A DNA stretch of 64,000 bases from Lentilactobacillus sunkii DSM 19904 (GCF_001435575.1 NZ_AZEA01000006.1:712-64711), one strand, 5' to 3'; positions 17,725 through 27,579 are shown, counted from the first letter of the stretch. Notes: generated from the letters alone by a model not told the origin. A program made the numbers and translations.

Positions 17725-18044
17725 GGGGCTGGGAAAAGAGTTTCAGATCGAAATTTATCTGTATTCTAGTATATTACCTACGTTTTTGCAATATTATTGT
17801 CAAAATTTGCAAAGAATGTACCTTATAAAGCGTTTACAATTTTAGTTGTGGTAAAAGTTAACGCATTGTAATTTATTGGCCAGATTTAGCTATTATTTCT
17901 TTCGATACTTAGGATTGCTTATTCCAAGGATCAACGGTCATTTGATTGCAATGCATGAGATAGATACATTTGTGTCTGTCTTTACTTTTTACAGCAAGCT
18001 GTAAACGGATACAAAATTATATGTAATTTTTAGGAGGTTACAAA
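17725..18044. promoter_or_regulatory. 320-bp regulatory region with two CRE sites and an 18-bp palindrome
   Basis: ATAAAGCGTTTACA at 17825-17838 is a CRE on the reverse strand. TTTACAGCAAGCTGTAAA at 17988-18005 is an 8+2+8 perfect palindrome that overlaps a second CRE, TGTAAACGGATACA (18000-18013). AGGAGGT precedes the symporter ATG at 18045. This suggests CcpA repression plus a specific regulator, possibly the divergent AraC protein. No gene is seen in this interval. Confidence 0.6.
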
Positions 18045-19640
18045 ATGGACAGTCAAAAGCAAGTTGTTCACGATGGCTGGGATGAATATGCCAACAAACG
18101 GATTTATAAAAGTCGTGGAAAGATCGGAATTTGGCGATCACTAGGGTTTGGTGCATTTTCATTCTTTAGTATTTCGATGCAGGGATTAGTTGGTGCCTGG
18201 TTGATGTTCTTCTATACCACATTTGCCGGCTTAAGCGCTGGGCAAGGTGCCACGATCTTCTTAATCGGTCGTGTGGCCGATGCCATTGTTTCTCTGGTTA
18301 TGGGTAACATTTCCGATAACATTTACAAGTACAAGCTCGGTCGGATGTTTGGTCGCCGCCACATTTTTATTTTAGCAGCGGCACCATCAGTTCTGATTGC
18401 TATTACAATGTGGGTTGCCGGAATGAATTTCTGGTACTACCTGATTACTTACTTGATCGTTACTGTTTTGATGTCAACCTTACAAATTCCTTGGGAGACA
18501 TTACCAAATGAAATGACCAAGGACTTCAACGAACGGACTAAGATGTCGACTACCCGGATGGTACTTGCCGGATTAGGTGGAATGTTGACACAATTCGTTC
18601 CAGCTCAGTTATTCAAATACTTCCCAAAGACTTCACCAGAACCATACCTGTTGATGCAGGTTATTTTCTCAGTTGCCACCTTCTTCCTGGTATTGGTTAC
18701 TTACCATACCACTTGGGAACATTTTGTTACCAAGGCAGAAGCTAAGAAATTGGAAGCTGAAGCGCTCGCTGAGAATAACGGCCAGAAGCCTAACTTGAAG
18801 TCTGAGTTAAAGAATTACTTCTCAACCTTTAAGATCAAGACTTTCCGTCTTCACATGGGTATTTATTTAAGTTCATACTTCGCAACAATTTTATTCTCAA
18901 CAGTGTTCGTTTACTACATTGTTTATGTTTTAAAGATGTCAACTAGTGTTTCCGGATTCCTACAATCATTGAGTATTGTATCAATTCCAGTTACCATTAT
19001 TGCTGGGTTTGCGGTTACCAAGTTCACCTATCGTTCACTTTATCTGTTTGGTTACTCATTAATTTTAGTGAGTGCTGCCAACTGGGCATTCGTTGCTTTG
19101 ACCCGTCCAGCCCACATGATGGTTTGGTTGATCGTTGGTATGTCATTCTATGAAGTTGGTCTGTACATCTTGTACTTCGCTCCATGGAACGTCTTCCCAT
19201 TCATTCCTGATTTGGATACTTTGGTTACAGGTAAGAACCGTGCCGGATTATTTGCATCAGTTATGACTTTCATTAACCAAATCAGTCAAGGACTGGCATC
19301 AGTTGTTGCCGGATACTTACTTGACTTTGCACACTTCCGTCAGTCAGCCAGCGGTGCCGTTTCACAGCCTGCCAGTGCCACCAACATGATTATCTTCATT
19401 GTTTCCGGTGGTGTTGGTTTCATGATCTTATTGGCAATGTTCTTTGCTGCTCGTTTCCACTTAAGCAAGAAGACCTTTAAAGTTTTGGCTCAAGAATTGG
19501 GTCGTCTTCAAAAGGGTGGCAGCATGAAAGATGTTGACCCACATACCAAAGCAGTTTGTGAAGATTTGACTGGTGTTAAATATGATTCAATTGATTTCTG
19601 GAAGAAGAATGATCAATCAAAACAAGACGCTAAAGAATAA
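18045..19640 (+). CDS. GPH-family symporter, probable importer of glucuronic acid- or rhamnose-containing oligosaccharides
   Basis: This 531-aa protein has about 12 membrane segments and the GPH pattern, seen in GRVADAIVSLVMGNISDN after helix 2, FGRRHIFILAAAP in the next loop, and IPWETLPNEMTKDFNERTKMSTTRM. A charged cytoplasmic insertion of about 45 residues lies mid-protein (AEAKKLEAEALAEN), and a hydrophilic C-terminal tail follows the last helix. It is the first gene of the module and is followed by a 120-aa unknown, GH115, an esterase, an AraC regulator and GH78. Because all those enzymes lack signal peptides, it is the probable uptake route for their substrate. The substrate is inferred from the neighbours. 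Confidence 0.86.
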   Translation: MDSQKQVVHDGWDEYANKRIYKSRGKIGIWRSLGFGAFSFFSISMQGLVGAWLMFFYTTFAGLSAGQGATIFLIGRVADAIVSLVMGNISDNIYKYKLGRMFGRRHIFILAAAPSVLIAITMWVAGMNFWYYLITYLIVTVLMSTLQIPWETLPNEMTKDFNERTKMSTTRMVLAGLGGMLTQFVPAQLFKYFPKTSPEPYLLMQVIFSVATFFLVLVTYHTTWEHFVTKAEAKKLEAEALAENNGQKPNLKSELKNYFSTFKIKTFRLHMGIYLSSYFATILFSTVFVYYIVYVLKMSTSVSGFLQSLSIVSIPVTIIAGFAVTKFTYRSLYLFGYSLILVSAANWAFVALTRPAHMMVWLIVGMSFYEVGLYILYFAPWNVFPFIPDLDTLVTGKNRAGLFASVMTFINQISQGLASVVAGYLLDFAHFRQSASGAVSQPASATNMIIFIVSGGVGFMILLAMFFAARFHLSKKTFKVLAQELGRLQKGGSMKDVDPHTKAVCEDLTGVKYDSIDFWKKNDQSKQDAKE

Positions 19641-19684
19641 TTTTGACTGATTGACTTCTACTTCTATAGAGGGGAGATATTAAT

Positions 19685-20047
19685 ATGGCTGATAGTAACA
19701 AATCAAGCTGGAAAGAAGCACTTAAGTCAAAAGATGCTTTTGCCGACTTTATCACTGATTACTTTAAAGAGCATAAAGAACTGACTGGTTCGTATGATAT
19801 TCCATCATATTATGAACACTATACTGTTCATCTGGATAGTCATGACGGCATTGTTATCGCGCTGATCACTGGCGTTAACCAAGTGGGTGAAAGTGCTGCA
19901 TCCGCGCTTCCATTCAAACAAAAAGAAACGATGAGCATCGAGGACTTTCGAAATTTGATTCTGCATAAGAAGTTTGCCGATCAAGACATGTCTCTTGCAG
20001 ACGTATTTCAAACTGTTGCAGGTGTTCCGGATTCAGATGACAAATAA
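19685..20047 (+). CDS. Small hypothetical protein in the glucuronidase module
   Basis: This 120-aa soluble acidic protein begins 44 bp after the symporter and has a strong site (GAGGGGAGAT) before its ATG. It has no signal peptide, no membrane segment and no motif I recognise. Its position between the importer and the alpha-glucuronidase suggests a role with this pathway, such as an accessory or substrate-handling protein, but function is unknown. A hairpin at 20082-20128 separates it from the next gene. Confidence 0.7.
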   Translation: MADSNKSSWKEALKSKDAFADFITDYFKEHKELTGSYDIPSYYEHYTVHLDSHDGIVIALITGVNQVGESAASALPFKQKETMSIEDFRNLILHKKFADQDMSLADVFQTVAGVPDSDDK

Positions 20048-20081
20048 ATTATCGTGTTATGAAACTGATTCATAGCTCGGC

Positions 20082-20128
20082 GACAAGGCGGCTATAACGA
20101 GGCAAATACCTTGCATAGCCGCCTTGTT
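20082..20128. repeat. Intergenic hairpin with 12-bp perfect arms
   Basis: CAAGGCGGCTAT (20084-20095) pairs with ATAGCCGCCTTG (20115-20126) around a 19-nt loop that holds a smaller AGG/CCT pair. There is no T tract, so it is not a typical terminator. It may stabilise or partition the polycistronic mRNA between the 120-aa gene and the GH115 gene. Confidence 0.65.
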
Positions 20129-20193
20129 GACATTAAAACCATGATTACTTCGAACTGGATATAGAATAAAGAAGCCATGAAAGGATGGAAATA

Positions 20194-22245
20194 TTGTCTA
20201 ATAAAGAATTTACAATCTCACAGGGGACAAAAGTTGTTGCCCAGGATTTACGTAATTCGGTACTAAAATATGCCTGCGAAATTCTTCAACGGGATGTCAA
20301 CAAAGTAACTACCGAAAAAGATGTCGATAACGAAATCTATTTGACTGTTGATCCGCAAGCACCGGTAGACGGCGATGATTTTCAAATAGATCTTACATCT
20401 CCTGATAAGGTAACAGTTTCGTCAAAAACTTCACTTGGTGTGATGTACGGTGCCCTCGCAATTTCACGAGACATCTTGAAAATTGATGACTTTTGGTACT
20501 GGATGGATACAGTAGCACAGGTTAAAAAGACCATTGAGTGGACCAATTTTGACTTGCATCTTCCAGACTATCAAACAGAATATCGTGGCTGGTTTGTCAA
20601 CGATGAACTGCTTCTTCGGGGATGGAACGATCATGATTCTCAACAGTATATTTGGCAAAGAGTCTTTGAAACAGCCTTACGAGTGGGATGCAATGTAATT
20701 GTTCCCGGAACCGACGTTCAATCGCAGGTTAACCGTCAGCCGGCTAAAGAATTTGGCCTGATGATTGCCCAACATCACGCTGAGCCACTTGGTGCCAAAA
20801 TGTTTGCTCGTGAGTATCCGGACTTGGAAGCCTCATTCTTAAAGTATCCTGATTTGTTCAGAAAGCTTTGGCGCGATGCAATCAACGAACAAAAGGGAAC
20901 CCCAACCATTTATAGTTTGGGATTCCGTGGCCAAGGCGACAAGCCGTTTTGGGAAGATGATACCAGCAGAAAATGGGACGACAAGGCCATCGCCGATGTT
21001 GTTAATGGCGTTATCAAAGAACAATATGACATGATTCAAGAATTGGATCCCGGTGCTCCAATGGCACTGAATGTCTATGGAGAATTGGCCGGTCTGTATA
21101 AGAAAGGATTGGTTGATGTTCCTGGTGACTTGATTGAAATCTGGGCCGATAGTGGTTATGGCAAAATGGTTTCAAGACGACAGGGATTAGATAATCCGCG
21201 TTCACCATTATTGGACATTCCAAATCCTCACAACCGTAAACGCGGCCTCTATTACCACGTTGCCTTTCATGACTTGCAAGCATCCAACTTCTTGGGATTA
21301 CTTTCAAACAGCCCAGAATTTGTCTCATCAGAATTGATGAAGGCTCGAAGCAAGGGGCTTGATACACTTGAATTGGTTAACACAGGAAATATCAAACCAC
21401 ACGTTCTTTATCTACGAGAAGTTGCCAAGACTTGGGTAAAAGGATACAAGGCTCGCACCAATGATGAGATTCTTGATGACTATGTCAAACACTACTATTC
21501 AGAACATCAAAAAGAGATTGTGTCATTGTATGAGGATTACTGGAAATCCGTTGTTCAATACGGTACTCACTCAGACGAAACTGCCGGTGACGAGCTTTCC
21601 CCATTCTTAATCAGGCGGATTATCAAGACCTGGCTAAGCGGTAAAGACAAGCTGTCGGACGCAGGTTGGATTGTTGGCGATGATTCATTAGCTGATGGTG
21701 TTAAAAAGATTGATGGTATGATCACACCCAAACTTCCTAATTGGGAAAAATTAGTTGTAAACCTTAAAAAGTTAATGCTGGATCAAAACGAGCAGGATGC
21801 CAAGACACTTTATGGTGATTTATACTTGAGTACGCTTTATCAGGCAGACGGTCTCAAAGCACTGCATCTTGTCATTCAAGCCTATGAATTGTCAATGGCT
21901 GCAAAAAAGGACGACGATTACCTGAAGCCATTCCTGCTTGCTGATGAAGCTTACCACACGATGGACGAAATCAATTTTGCTCAGAGTCATCACAAATCAA
22001 CAAAGTGGTATGACTTTTACAAGAATGATGGTTACGATGATATGCCACTTACAGCGATCAAGCTGCGGTTCTTGCGTCATTACCTAAGAACACTTGGTGA
22101 TACTGCCGATGAGGATGACTGGGAACGTCGCTTCATCAAAGCACCTGGTGATGCCCGAGTCATGACACTTTGGACGATTGCACGAGAATTTTCTGATGAT
22201 GATCTCGCAAAGAAATTACGTGAACGATTAATTGATAAGCTTTAA
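20194..22245 (+). CDS. GH115-type alpha-glucuronidase
   Basis: This protein of about 683 aa resembles glycoside hydrolase family 115 in order and motifs: YRGWFVNDE near residue 130, MALNVYGELAGLY, EIWADSGYGKMVSR, YYHVAFHDLQASNFLGL, and TLELVNTGNIKPHVLYLREVA. GH115 enzymes release glucuronic acid or 4-O-methylglucuronic acid from polymers or oligosaccharides. No signal peptide is seen, so it acts in the cytoplasm. It is shorter than many secreted GH115 enzymes (800-1000 aa). An ATG at 20185 also opens the frame, but AAAGGA at 20180-20185 fits a TTG start at 20194 better. Its glucuronate product would enter the UxaC/UxuB route encoded at 30-33 kb. Confidence 0.8.
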   Translation: MSNKEFTISQGTKVVAQDLRNSVLKYACEILQRDVNKVTTEKDVDNEIYLTVDPQAPVDGDDFQIDLTSPDKVTVSSKTSLGVMYGALAISRDILKIDDFWYWMDTVAQVKKTIEWTNFDLHLPDYQTEYRGWFVNDELLLRGWNDHDSQQYIWQRVFETALRVGCNVIVPGTDVQSQVNRQPAKEFGLMIAQHHAEPLGAKMFAREYPDLEASFLKYPDLFRKLWRDAINEQKGTPTIYSLGFRGQGDKPFWEDDTSRKWDDKAIADVVNGVIKEQYDMIQELDPGAPMALNVYGELAGLYKKGLVDVPGDLIEIWADSGYGKMVSRRQGLDNPRSPLLDIPNPHNRKRGLYYHVAFHDLQASNFLGLLSNSPEFVSSELMKARSKGLDTLELVNTGNIKPHVLYLREVAKTWVKGYKARTNDEILDDYVKHYYSEHQKEIVSLYEDYWKSVVQYGTHSDETAGDELSPFLIRRIIKTWLSGKDKLSDAGWIVGDDSLADGVKKIDGMITPKLPNWEKLVVNLKKLMLDQNEQDAKTLYGDLYLSTLYQADGLKALHLVIQAYELSMAAKKDDDYLKPFLLADEAYHTMDEINFAQSHHKSTKWYDFYKNDGYDDMPLTAIKLRFLRHYLRTLGDTADEDDWERRFIKAPGDARVMTLWTIAREFSDDDLAKKLRERLIDKL

Positions 22246-22292
22246 CATGTTGGATTCATGCAAACCTGTCAACGATCAGAAGGGAGAAAGAA

Positions 22293-23111
22293 ATGGAAAC
22301 TGAACGTAAACCACTGACTGTCATTTCAGCCGGACAATCAAATATTGATGGTCGAGTTCCGATTGCGGAACTGCCAGATCCAATTTCATTACCACTAGCT
22401 GACTGTCACTACTGCAGTAACTACACACCAAAGCATGAGGAAGGGGTCTTCCAGGATTCAATTAAAGTGAGTGACCTTTCCGATAAGCGCTGGGGCTTTG
22501 ACCTGGTAACCTATTACTATCTGACGAAGATAGCTCATTATGATTTGCACGTCATGAAATGTTCTGAAGGTGGAACTTCGGTTGCCCCAACCGGTGAAGG
22601 CGGCCATCAAGGCCATAATCATTGGACAACTCATATTGATCAGTTGGACAGCCCAAGTAATTCCTTGTTGCTTCAATTTAAGCAAATCATTGAAGCGTGT
22701 GAGAAAAATGCCAAGGAAAATTTGGATGTCAAAGCAATGATTTGGCATCAAGGCGAAGGTGATCGAGCTACGTTCTCACAAGAAGCGGCTGATAACTACT
22801 ACCAGAACTTAAAGGATGTATTTGAGGCTTGCAGAAGCTATGTCAACAAGCCGGACTTACCGATTTTCTGTGGGACAGTTAGTCACAACTCTGAACAATA
22901 TGATGCCAAAGTTGAAGCTGGGCTATTGAAAATTGCTAAGGAAGATCCAAATGTTCACGTGGTTGATATGCAAAAGGGAACTTTGCTTGATCAATTCCAT
23001 TTCGATCCTAAATCCAGCATGTATTTTGGCAAAGCCATTTATAATGCTATGATCGATCAACATATTATTGAAGGCCCACATGCTGATATTGGTGAATATC
23101 GGGTATATTAA
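22293..23111 (+). CDS. SASA/CE6-type carbohydrate acetylesterase
   Basis: This 272-aa SGNH-fold esterase has Ser16 in SAGQSNIDGR, the QGEGDR block in IWHQGEGDRATF, and the Asp233/His236 pair in LDQFHFD, as in the sialate-O-acetylesterase (SASA)/CE6 group. It would remove acetyl groups from imported oligosaccharides so that the glucuronidase and rhamnosidase can act. There is no signal peptide. The ATG has AGAAGGGAG upstream and starts 47 bp after the GH115 stop codon, so the genes are probably cotranscribed. A terminator follows at 23120-23168. Confidence 0.85.
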   Translation: METERKPLTVISAGQSNIDGRVPIAELPDPISLPLADCHYCSNYTPKHEEGVFQDSIKVSDLSDKRWGFDLVTYYYLTKIAHYDLHVMKCSEGGTSVAPTGEGGHQGHNHWTTHIDQLDSPSNSLLLQFKQIIEACEKNAKENLDVKAMIWHQGEGDRATFSQEAADNYYQNLKDVFEACRSYVNKPDLPIFCGTVSHNSEQYDAKVEAGLLKIAKEDPNVHVVDMQKGTLLDQFHFDPKSSMYFGKAIYNAMIDQHIIEGPHADIGEYRVY

Positions 23112-23119
23112 TAAAAACG

Positions 23120-23168
23120 TAAAAGTGCTTTAATGATCCACTGATAGGGTGGTCATTAGAGTACTTTT
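23120..23168 (+). terminator. Terminator after the esterase gene
   Basis: AAAAGTGCT-AATGATCCAC pairs with GTGGTCATT-AGTACTTTT around a short loop, with flanking A and T tracts. It probably works in both directions and closes the symporter-GH115-esterase operon. Confidence 0.8.
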
Positions 23169-23265
23169 GTTTGTCTGGCGATGTTATCAAAATAAATAGA
23201 TAGGCAATTGTAATTTAAACGCGTTATCATACTATAAAAGCGTCTAAAAGGGGGAAACAGATAAT

Positions 23266-24288
23266 ATGCTCGATACAATCCTTAACACGCTGATGAAGCC
23301 GACAGAGTTGGAAAAAAAGCAACTTAAGAGTTTGGAATTTCATAACGACATGCCAATCGATGCGTATGATACGGCATTATCGCAGAAAGAACAGACACCG
23401 ATTATTAGTGACGCGTTGTTCAAAAACAAGAATATTTATGTTAGCAAGCACAATCGCTATGCGCCATATCCAACTCATTCGCATACTTTTTTGGAGATCA
23501 ATTATATGCTTCGGGGATCTTGTGATGAAGTGGTGGAGGGGCAAAAAGTTCATCTGGAGCAGGGGGATGTACTGCTTCTTGATGTCGGTAGCAAGCATTC
23601 GGTTGGGTATTTGGGCACCAATGATTTGTTGATCAACGTGTTGTTCAGAGATAAAGAAATTAACTTGGACTTGTTAAGCGACTTACGAAGCAGTAAAAGT
23701 GTTTTATATGAGTTCTTGTTGAACCGTCGGATTGGCGATGACAGTAAAATTCATTTTCTGATCTTCGGTCATGAAGACGAGAAGGAAGTTCAGGAAACAT
23801 TGGATAGAATTATTGAGGAGTATTTCCTTGAGCGGGATTTCTCTGATACCATCATCAGCTCGTATTTATCTATTTTGATTGCTCAATTGGTTCGAAATTA
23901 TAAGGTGGATATGAACAAACCAATGTCCAAGCCCCAACAGATTGCCGTTCAGATGCTTAAAGAAATTAATACCAATTACCAAGATATTTCCCTTGAAAAA
24001 TTGGCTGCGAAATACGATTATAACCGCAACTATCTTAGCAATCTATTCAAAAAGGAAGTCGGCGACACCTTTTCAAACGTCCTCACAAAGCAGCGATTGA
24101 TCAACGCAAACATCCTCCTTACGTCAACTACCCTACCAGTTGCCAAAATTATTACCAAGGTTGGGATCAAGAATCGGACATTTTTCTATAAGAAGTATAT
24201 CAGTTACTATAAAGTAGCTCCGGGATCTAGCCGAAAAAAAGTTTCGAGTCCAGTTGAATTCACACAAGAAGACCGCCATAATCATTGA
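23266..24288 (+). CDS. AraC-family regulator (second regulator of the module)
   Basis: This 340-aa protein has a cupin sensor (residues of about 70-130: HNRYAPYPTHSHTFLEINYML, HLEQGDVLLLDVGSKHSV) and a C-terminal AraC domain (about 225-325: YDYNRNYLSNLFKKEVG, GIKNRTFFYKKYISYYKVAPG). Its site AAAGGGGGAA precedes the ATG at 23266. It sits alone between two terminators, with the GH78 gene next downstream, so it may control the rhamnosidase gene or the whole cluster. The long N-terminal extension of about 60 residues before the cupin is of unknown use. Confidence 0.83.
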   Translation: MLDTILNTLMKPTELEKKQLKSLEFHNDMPIDAYDTALSQKEQTPIISDALFKNKNIYVSKHNRYAPYPTHSHTFLEINYMLRGSCDEVVEGQKVHLEQGDVLLLDVGSKHSVGYLGTNDLLINVLFRDKEINLDLLSDLRSSKSVLYEFLLNRRIGDDSKIHFLIFGHEDEKEVQETLDRIIEEYFLERDFSDTIISSYLSILIAQLVRNYKVDMNKPMSKPQQIAVQMLKEINTNYQDISLEKLAAKYDYNRNYLSNLFKKEVGDTFSNVLTKQRLINANILLTSTTLPVAKIITKVGIKNRTFFYKKYISYYKVAPGSSRKKVSSPVEFTQEDRHNH

Positions 24289-24340
24289 TCGTTTGCTTTT
24301 TTACAGCGCAAGCGAACGATCAATGATTGAGGCTTTTTTA
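24280..24340 (+). terminator. Terminator of the second AraC gene
   Basis: A 19-bp stem (AATCATTGATCGTTTGCTT with AAGCGAACGATCAATGATT, one wobble or mismatch) is followed by GAGGC and a run of six or more T. The stem starts inside the end of the coding sequence. Confidence 0.88.
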
Positions 24341-24670
24341 ATTGTAACTGTGCATTATTAATGTTTTGGGCAGTGTGAAATGGTAACCCATCTTCTTTAC
24401 ACCTGTATCATATATACATATTTCGGTTGGCTAAGAAGAATTCAATAGTTGTCGAAAACTCCGTCAACTTGGCATGTCAAAGGCAACTGATAAGAAATTA
24501 TCAGATTTTTTGAAAACGCTTTATTGACCAATTGTATATCACAAGATAAGCTAAAGAATGTTCATATATCAGTTTTATGCAATTGAAGAAATACGCTTCT
24601 GTTGATGGTTTGATATATGAATAAGTAATTTTAAATTAATTCACTAGGAAAACTCTCAGGAGGTATTATT
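24289..24670 (+). promoter_or_regulatory. 382-bp region upstream of the rhamnosidase gene, with a CRE
   Basis: After the terminator there is no gene. TGAAAACGCTTTAT at 24511-24524 is a strong CRE match, and TTGACC overlaps its end at 24525-24530 as a possible -35. AGGAGGT lies just before the GTG start at 24671. I see no convincing -10 or specific operator. Confidence 0.55.
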
Positions 24671-27400
24671 GTGTCTACTAAACAACAGCAGTCTTTATTA
24701 ATTCCAACCCACTTAAATGTGAACTTAATGCCATTTGCATATAACGTTGATCAATCCCCACAGTTTAGTTGGTGGGATCACAGCAACATCTCCAATAGTA
24801 TTCAAACAGCCTATCAGATTGTTGTTTCCAAACGACTTCACCAGCTGATCAATCAAGAATTTGTCTTTGACAGTGGCTGGGTCGATTCTTCAAAAAACAC
24901 TGGTGTTGTGGTTCCTGGGATTGAAAAGGATCTTAAAGCAGGCGAACTTTATTATTGGCAGGTTCGGGTTAAAGATAACTTTGGCAATGAAAGTGGGTTC
25001 TCACAACCTGACAAATTTATCTGTACAGATCCGCATGAATCGACACCTAAGAAGGGAATCTGGGCAAAAGCCACCCCTAAAAAAGACAATGAACTACCAA
25101 AGTTGGGCAATGTTGTTTTCATTCGTAGTCCTAAATTTAATATTAATATGAATAATGTCGACACTGCGATTGTTACAGCATTCTCACGTGGAAATGAACC
25201 GCTCTTTATCCAAGGGTTTGATCTCTTTGTTAATGGCACCAATGTTGGCGTTGGCTCAGCTCATCAGCAAGCTCATTACCTCGGATCTGATAAAACAGGT
25301 ATTTACTATAACAAGTACGATGTAACTGAAAACTTAACCAGTGGCGAAAATGTCATTTCTGCACTGGCAACTGCTGAATCGGACAGAAAAGCTTTTTGGG
25401 CGAAGTTGGAAGTTTATCTAAATGATGGTTCAAAAAAACAAATTCTTCTCACTAATGATGACTGGAAAGTCTTGGACGGCAGTACCGCATTTGGTGATTA
25501 TGGTGTGAAAATTCGAAGCATTTACTTCGGCATGATTTCGGAAAACGTTGACATGCGATACTATCCACAGAATTGGTCTGAGGTGGATTTCAACGATGAT
25601 ACATGGGACCAGGCATGGATTAATCCGGAACCTGCAATTTCTAATGATGAAGTTTTGATTCCATATCGAAGTCAAAACACCCATCGTTTCGAAACCAACG
25701 AACCCAGCAAAAAAATTATCAAGTTGGGTGAGCAGGATTATCTGATTGATCTTGGAAAAGAAATCATTGGAAGCCTAAAAGTTAATCTGAACAGTCCAAT
25801 TGACCAACGAGTAACAGTATTAATGGGTGAGCAGCTTCAAGACGATGGTCATGTTCGTCATGAATTGGCTGCTGGACCGGACTATGTTGAAAACTGGACC
25901 TTTGTCAAAGGTTCCAACGAGTTCACAACGCTTCAGGTCAAAAACTTCCGTTACATTGAGTTGGTCGGTTTCCAAGGCGATTTACATGAAAACGATATTA
26001 ATGGTTGGGCAATTGAACAGCCATTCGAGTCGCAAGAATCAAAGTTTGATAGTGATAATGACCTACTAAATCGTGAATACGAAATGTCAAAATATACAAT
26101 CAAAGCGACTAACCAGGATGTGTATGTTGATTCTCAGGCTCGAGAAAGACGACCATACGAAGGCGACCTTTTAGTCAACGGGAATACCAGTTTTGTCGTT
26201 TCCTCAAATTATTCTCTTAACCGGCATAGTATGGATTATTTGATTGACAATCCAACCTGGCCGGAAGATTACAAGCTTTATAGTATTGAGATGGCTTGGC
26301 AGGATTACTTGTATACCGGAAATGATGAGTTTATGAAATCACGATATAAAGATTTAACATACAAGCTAAACCGAGGAAAGAATGAGGAAAGCTTTGACGG
26401 TGCTTCGGAGAGTTTTACCGGTTCACTGAAAAATACTAAAGGCGTTGACAACTTTGACGAAAAAGTCGGTTTGGTTACCAACGATGGCTTGATCGATTGG
26501 CCGATTCCAGAACGTGACGGCTTTGTCGAAGGGGAATATAACGCACCGTTCAATGCAATTTTCTATGGTGCATATCTGAGCATGAGCAAGATTGCTGAAG
26601 CCACCAGGCACACTGCCGATGCCGAACACTATCGCAGTCGGGCAGCTCGAATTAAGAAAGAAATGATTGACCGTTTGTACAACCCCGAAACCGGCCGTTT
26701 CTACGATTCTTTAAATGCCGATCTCTCAGTTAACAAGCATACAGCTCATCACTCTACCGCATATGCACTTTGCTACGGCGTATATGATGACCAGGCAATG
26801 GCTGATAAGATGAGTAAATTTGTGGCCAATGATGGTAAATTTGTCGGCAGCATTTACTTCATCTACTTCATGCTTAAAGGTTTGATTGACAGTGGGCACG
26901 CTGATGATGCAGTTCGCTTGTTGACGAACCCCGATGATCGTAAAGACCAAAAAACGTTTGCTGCCATTTTGAACACTTTGAAGGCTACCATTGCCCCAGA
27001 AGCCTGGAGCAATCACTACAAGCCAAATATGACAATGTCTCATCCTTGGGGTGCCACACCCGGGTTGACAATTGTCCAAGGAATTATGGGAATTAACCCA
27101 ACTAAGCCGGGATTTGAAACGTTTAATGTTAAGATTCGTTCCGGGAACGTCCAGCACGTAAACGTTGAAACACCATCTTCAAAAGGAATCATCAAAGCCG
27201 CTTTGTCAGCCAATGGTGAAAAACAAATCGTTACCGTAGATGTCCCAATGAATTCAAAGGCCACTGTTATTCTTCCTGAAAATAGTGAATCGGTTGAAGT
27301 AACCTCAGGTAAGGGTAGAACTGATGCGATGTCCGAAGATTCCGTCCACATTGTCCTTGGTTCTGGCAAATATCGTATTTCGTATAAAGCAGAGAGCTAG
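24671..27400 (+). CDS. GH78 alpha-L-rhamnosidase
   Basis: This 909-aa protein has the GH78 order: an N-terminal fibronectin-like segment (WQVRVKDNFGNES), two beta-sandwich domains, an (alpha/alpha)6 barrel from about residue 460, and a C-terminal beta-domain. The catalytic-region motif DSQARERRPYEGD spans residues 487-499, with Glu492 the likely general acid, and HPWGATPG lies near the end of the barrel. It removes terminal alpha-L-rhamnose. There is no signal peptide, so it is intracellular. The start is GTG with AGGAGGT upstream. No rhamnose catabolic genes (rhaA, rhaB, rhaD) are in the window, so the released rhamnose must be handled by distant genes or exported. Confidence 0.9.
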   Translation: MSTKQQQSLLIPTHLNVNLMPFAYNVDQSPQFSWWDHSNISNSIQTAYQIVVSKRLHQLINQEFVFDSGWVDSSKNTGVVVPGIEKDLKAGELYYWQVRVKDNFGNESGFSQPDKFICTDPHESTPKKGIWAKATPKKDNELPKLGNVVFIRSPKFNINMNNVDTAIVTAFSRGNEPLFIQGFDLFVNGTNVGVGSAHQQAHYLGSDKTGIYYNKYDVTENLTSGENVISALATAESDRKAFWAKLEVYLNDGSKKQILLTNDDWKVLDGSTAFGDYGVKIRSIYFGMISENVDMRYYPQNWSEVDFNDDTWDQAWINPEPAISNDEVLIPYRSQNTHRFETNEPSKKIIKLGEQDYLIDLGKEIIGSLKVNLNSPIDQRVTVLMGEQLQDDGHVRHELAAGPDYVENWTFVKGSNEFTTLQVKNFRYIELVGFQGDLHENDINGWAIEQPFESQESKFDSDNDLLNREYEMSKYTIKATNQDVYVDSQARERRPYEGDLLVNGNTSFVVSSNYSLNRHSMDYLIDNPTWPEDYKLYSIEMAWQDYLYTGNDEFMKSRYKDLTYKLNRGKNEESFDGASESFTGSLKNTKGVDNFDEKVGLVTNDGLIDWPIPERDGFVEGEYNAPFNAIFYGAYLSMSKIAEATRHTADAEHYRSRAARIKKEMIDRLYNPETGRFYDSLNADLSVNKHTAHHSTAYALCYGVYDDQAMADKMSKFVANDGKFVGSIYFIYFMLKGLIDSGHADDAVRLLTNPDDRKDQKTFAAILNTLKATIAPEAWSNHYKPNMTMSHPWGATPGLTIVQGIMGINPTKPGFETFNVKIRSGNVQHVNVETPSSKGIIKAALSANGEKQIVTVDVPMNSKATVILPENSESVEVTSGKGRTDAMSEDSVHIVLGSGKYRISYKAES

Positions 27401-27579
27401 AAGTCAGATACTAACTTGCAACAAGCATAGCTATAATCGGATTGAACACGAAATAGGATATTCAGATTTTTGATTTAGGGCCAAGAAACCACAAGGACAT
27501 CGCTTGGTTTTCAGTGTGTGAGTTGGAGTGCTTTCTGAAGCTAATTGGATCGAATAAGAAATTTAATATGTTTAGCACA

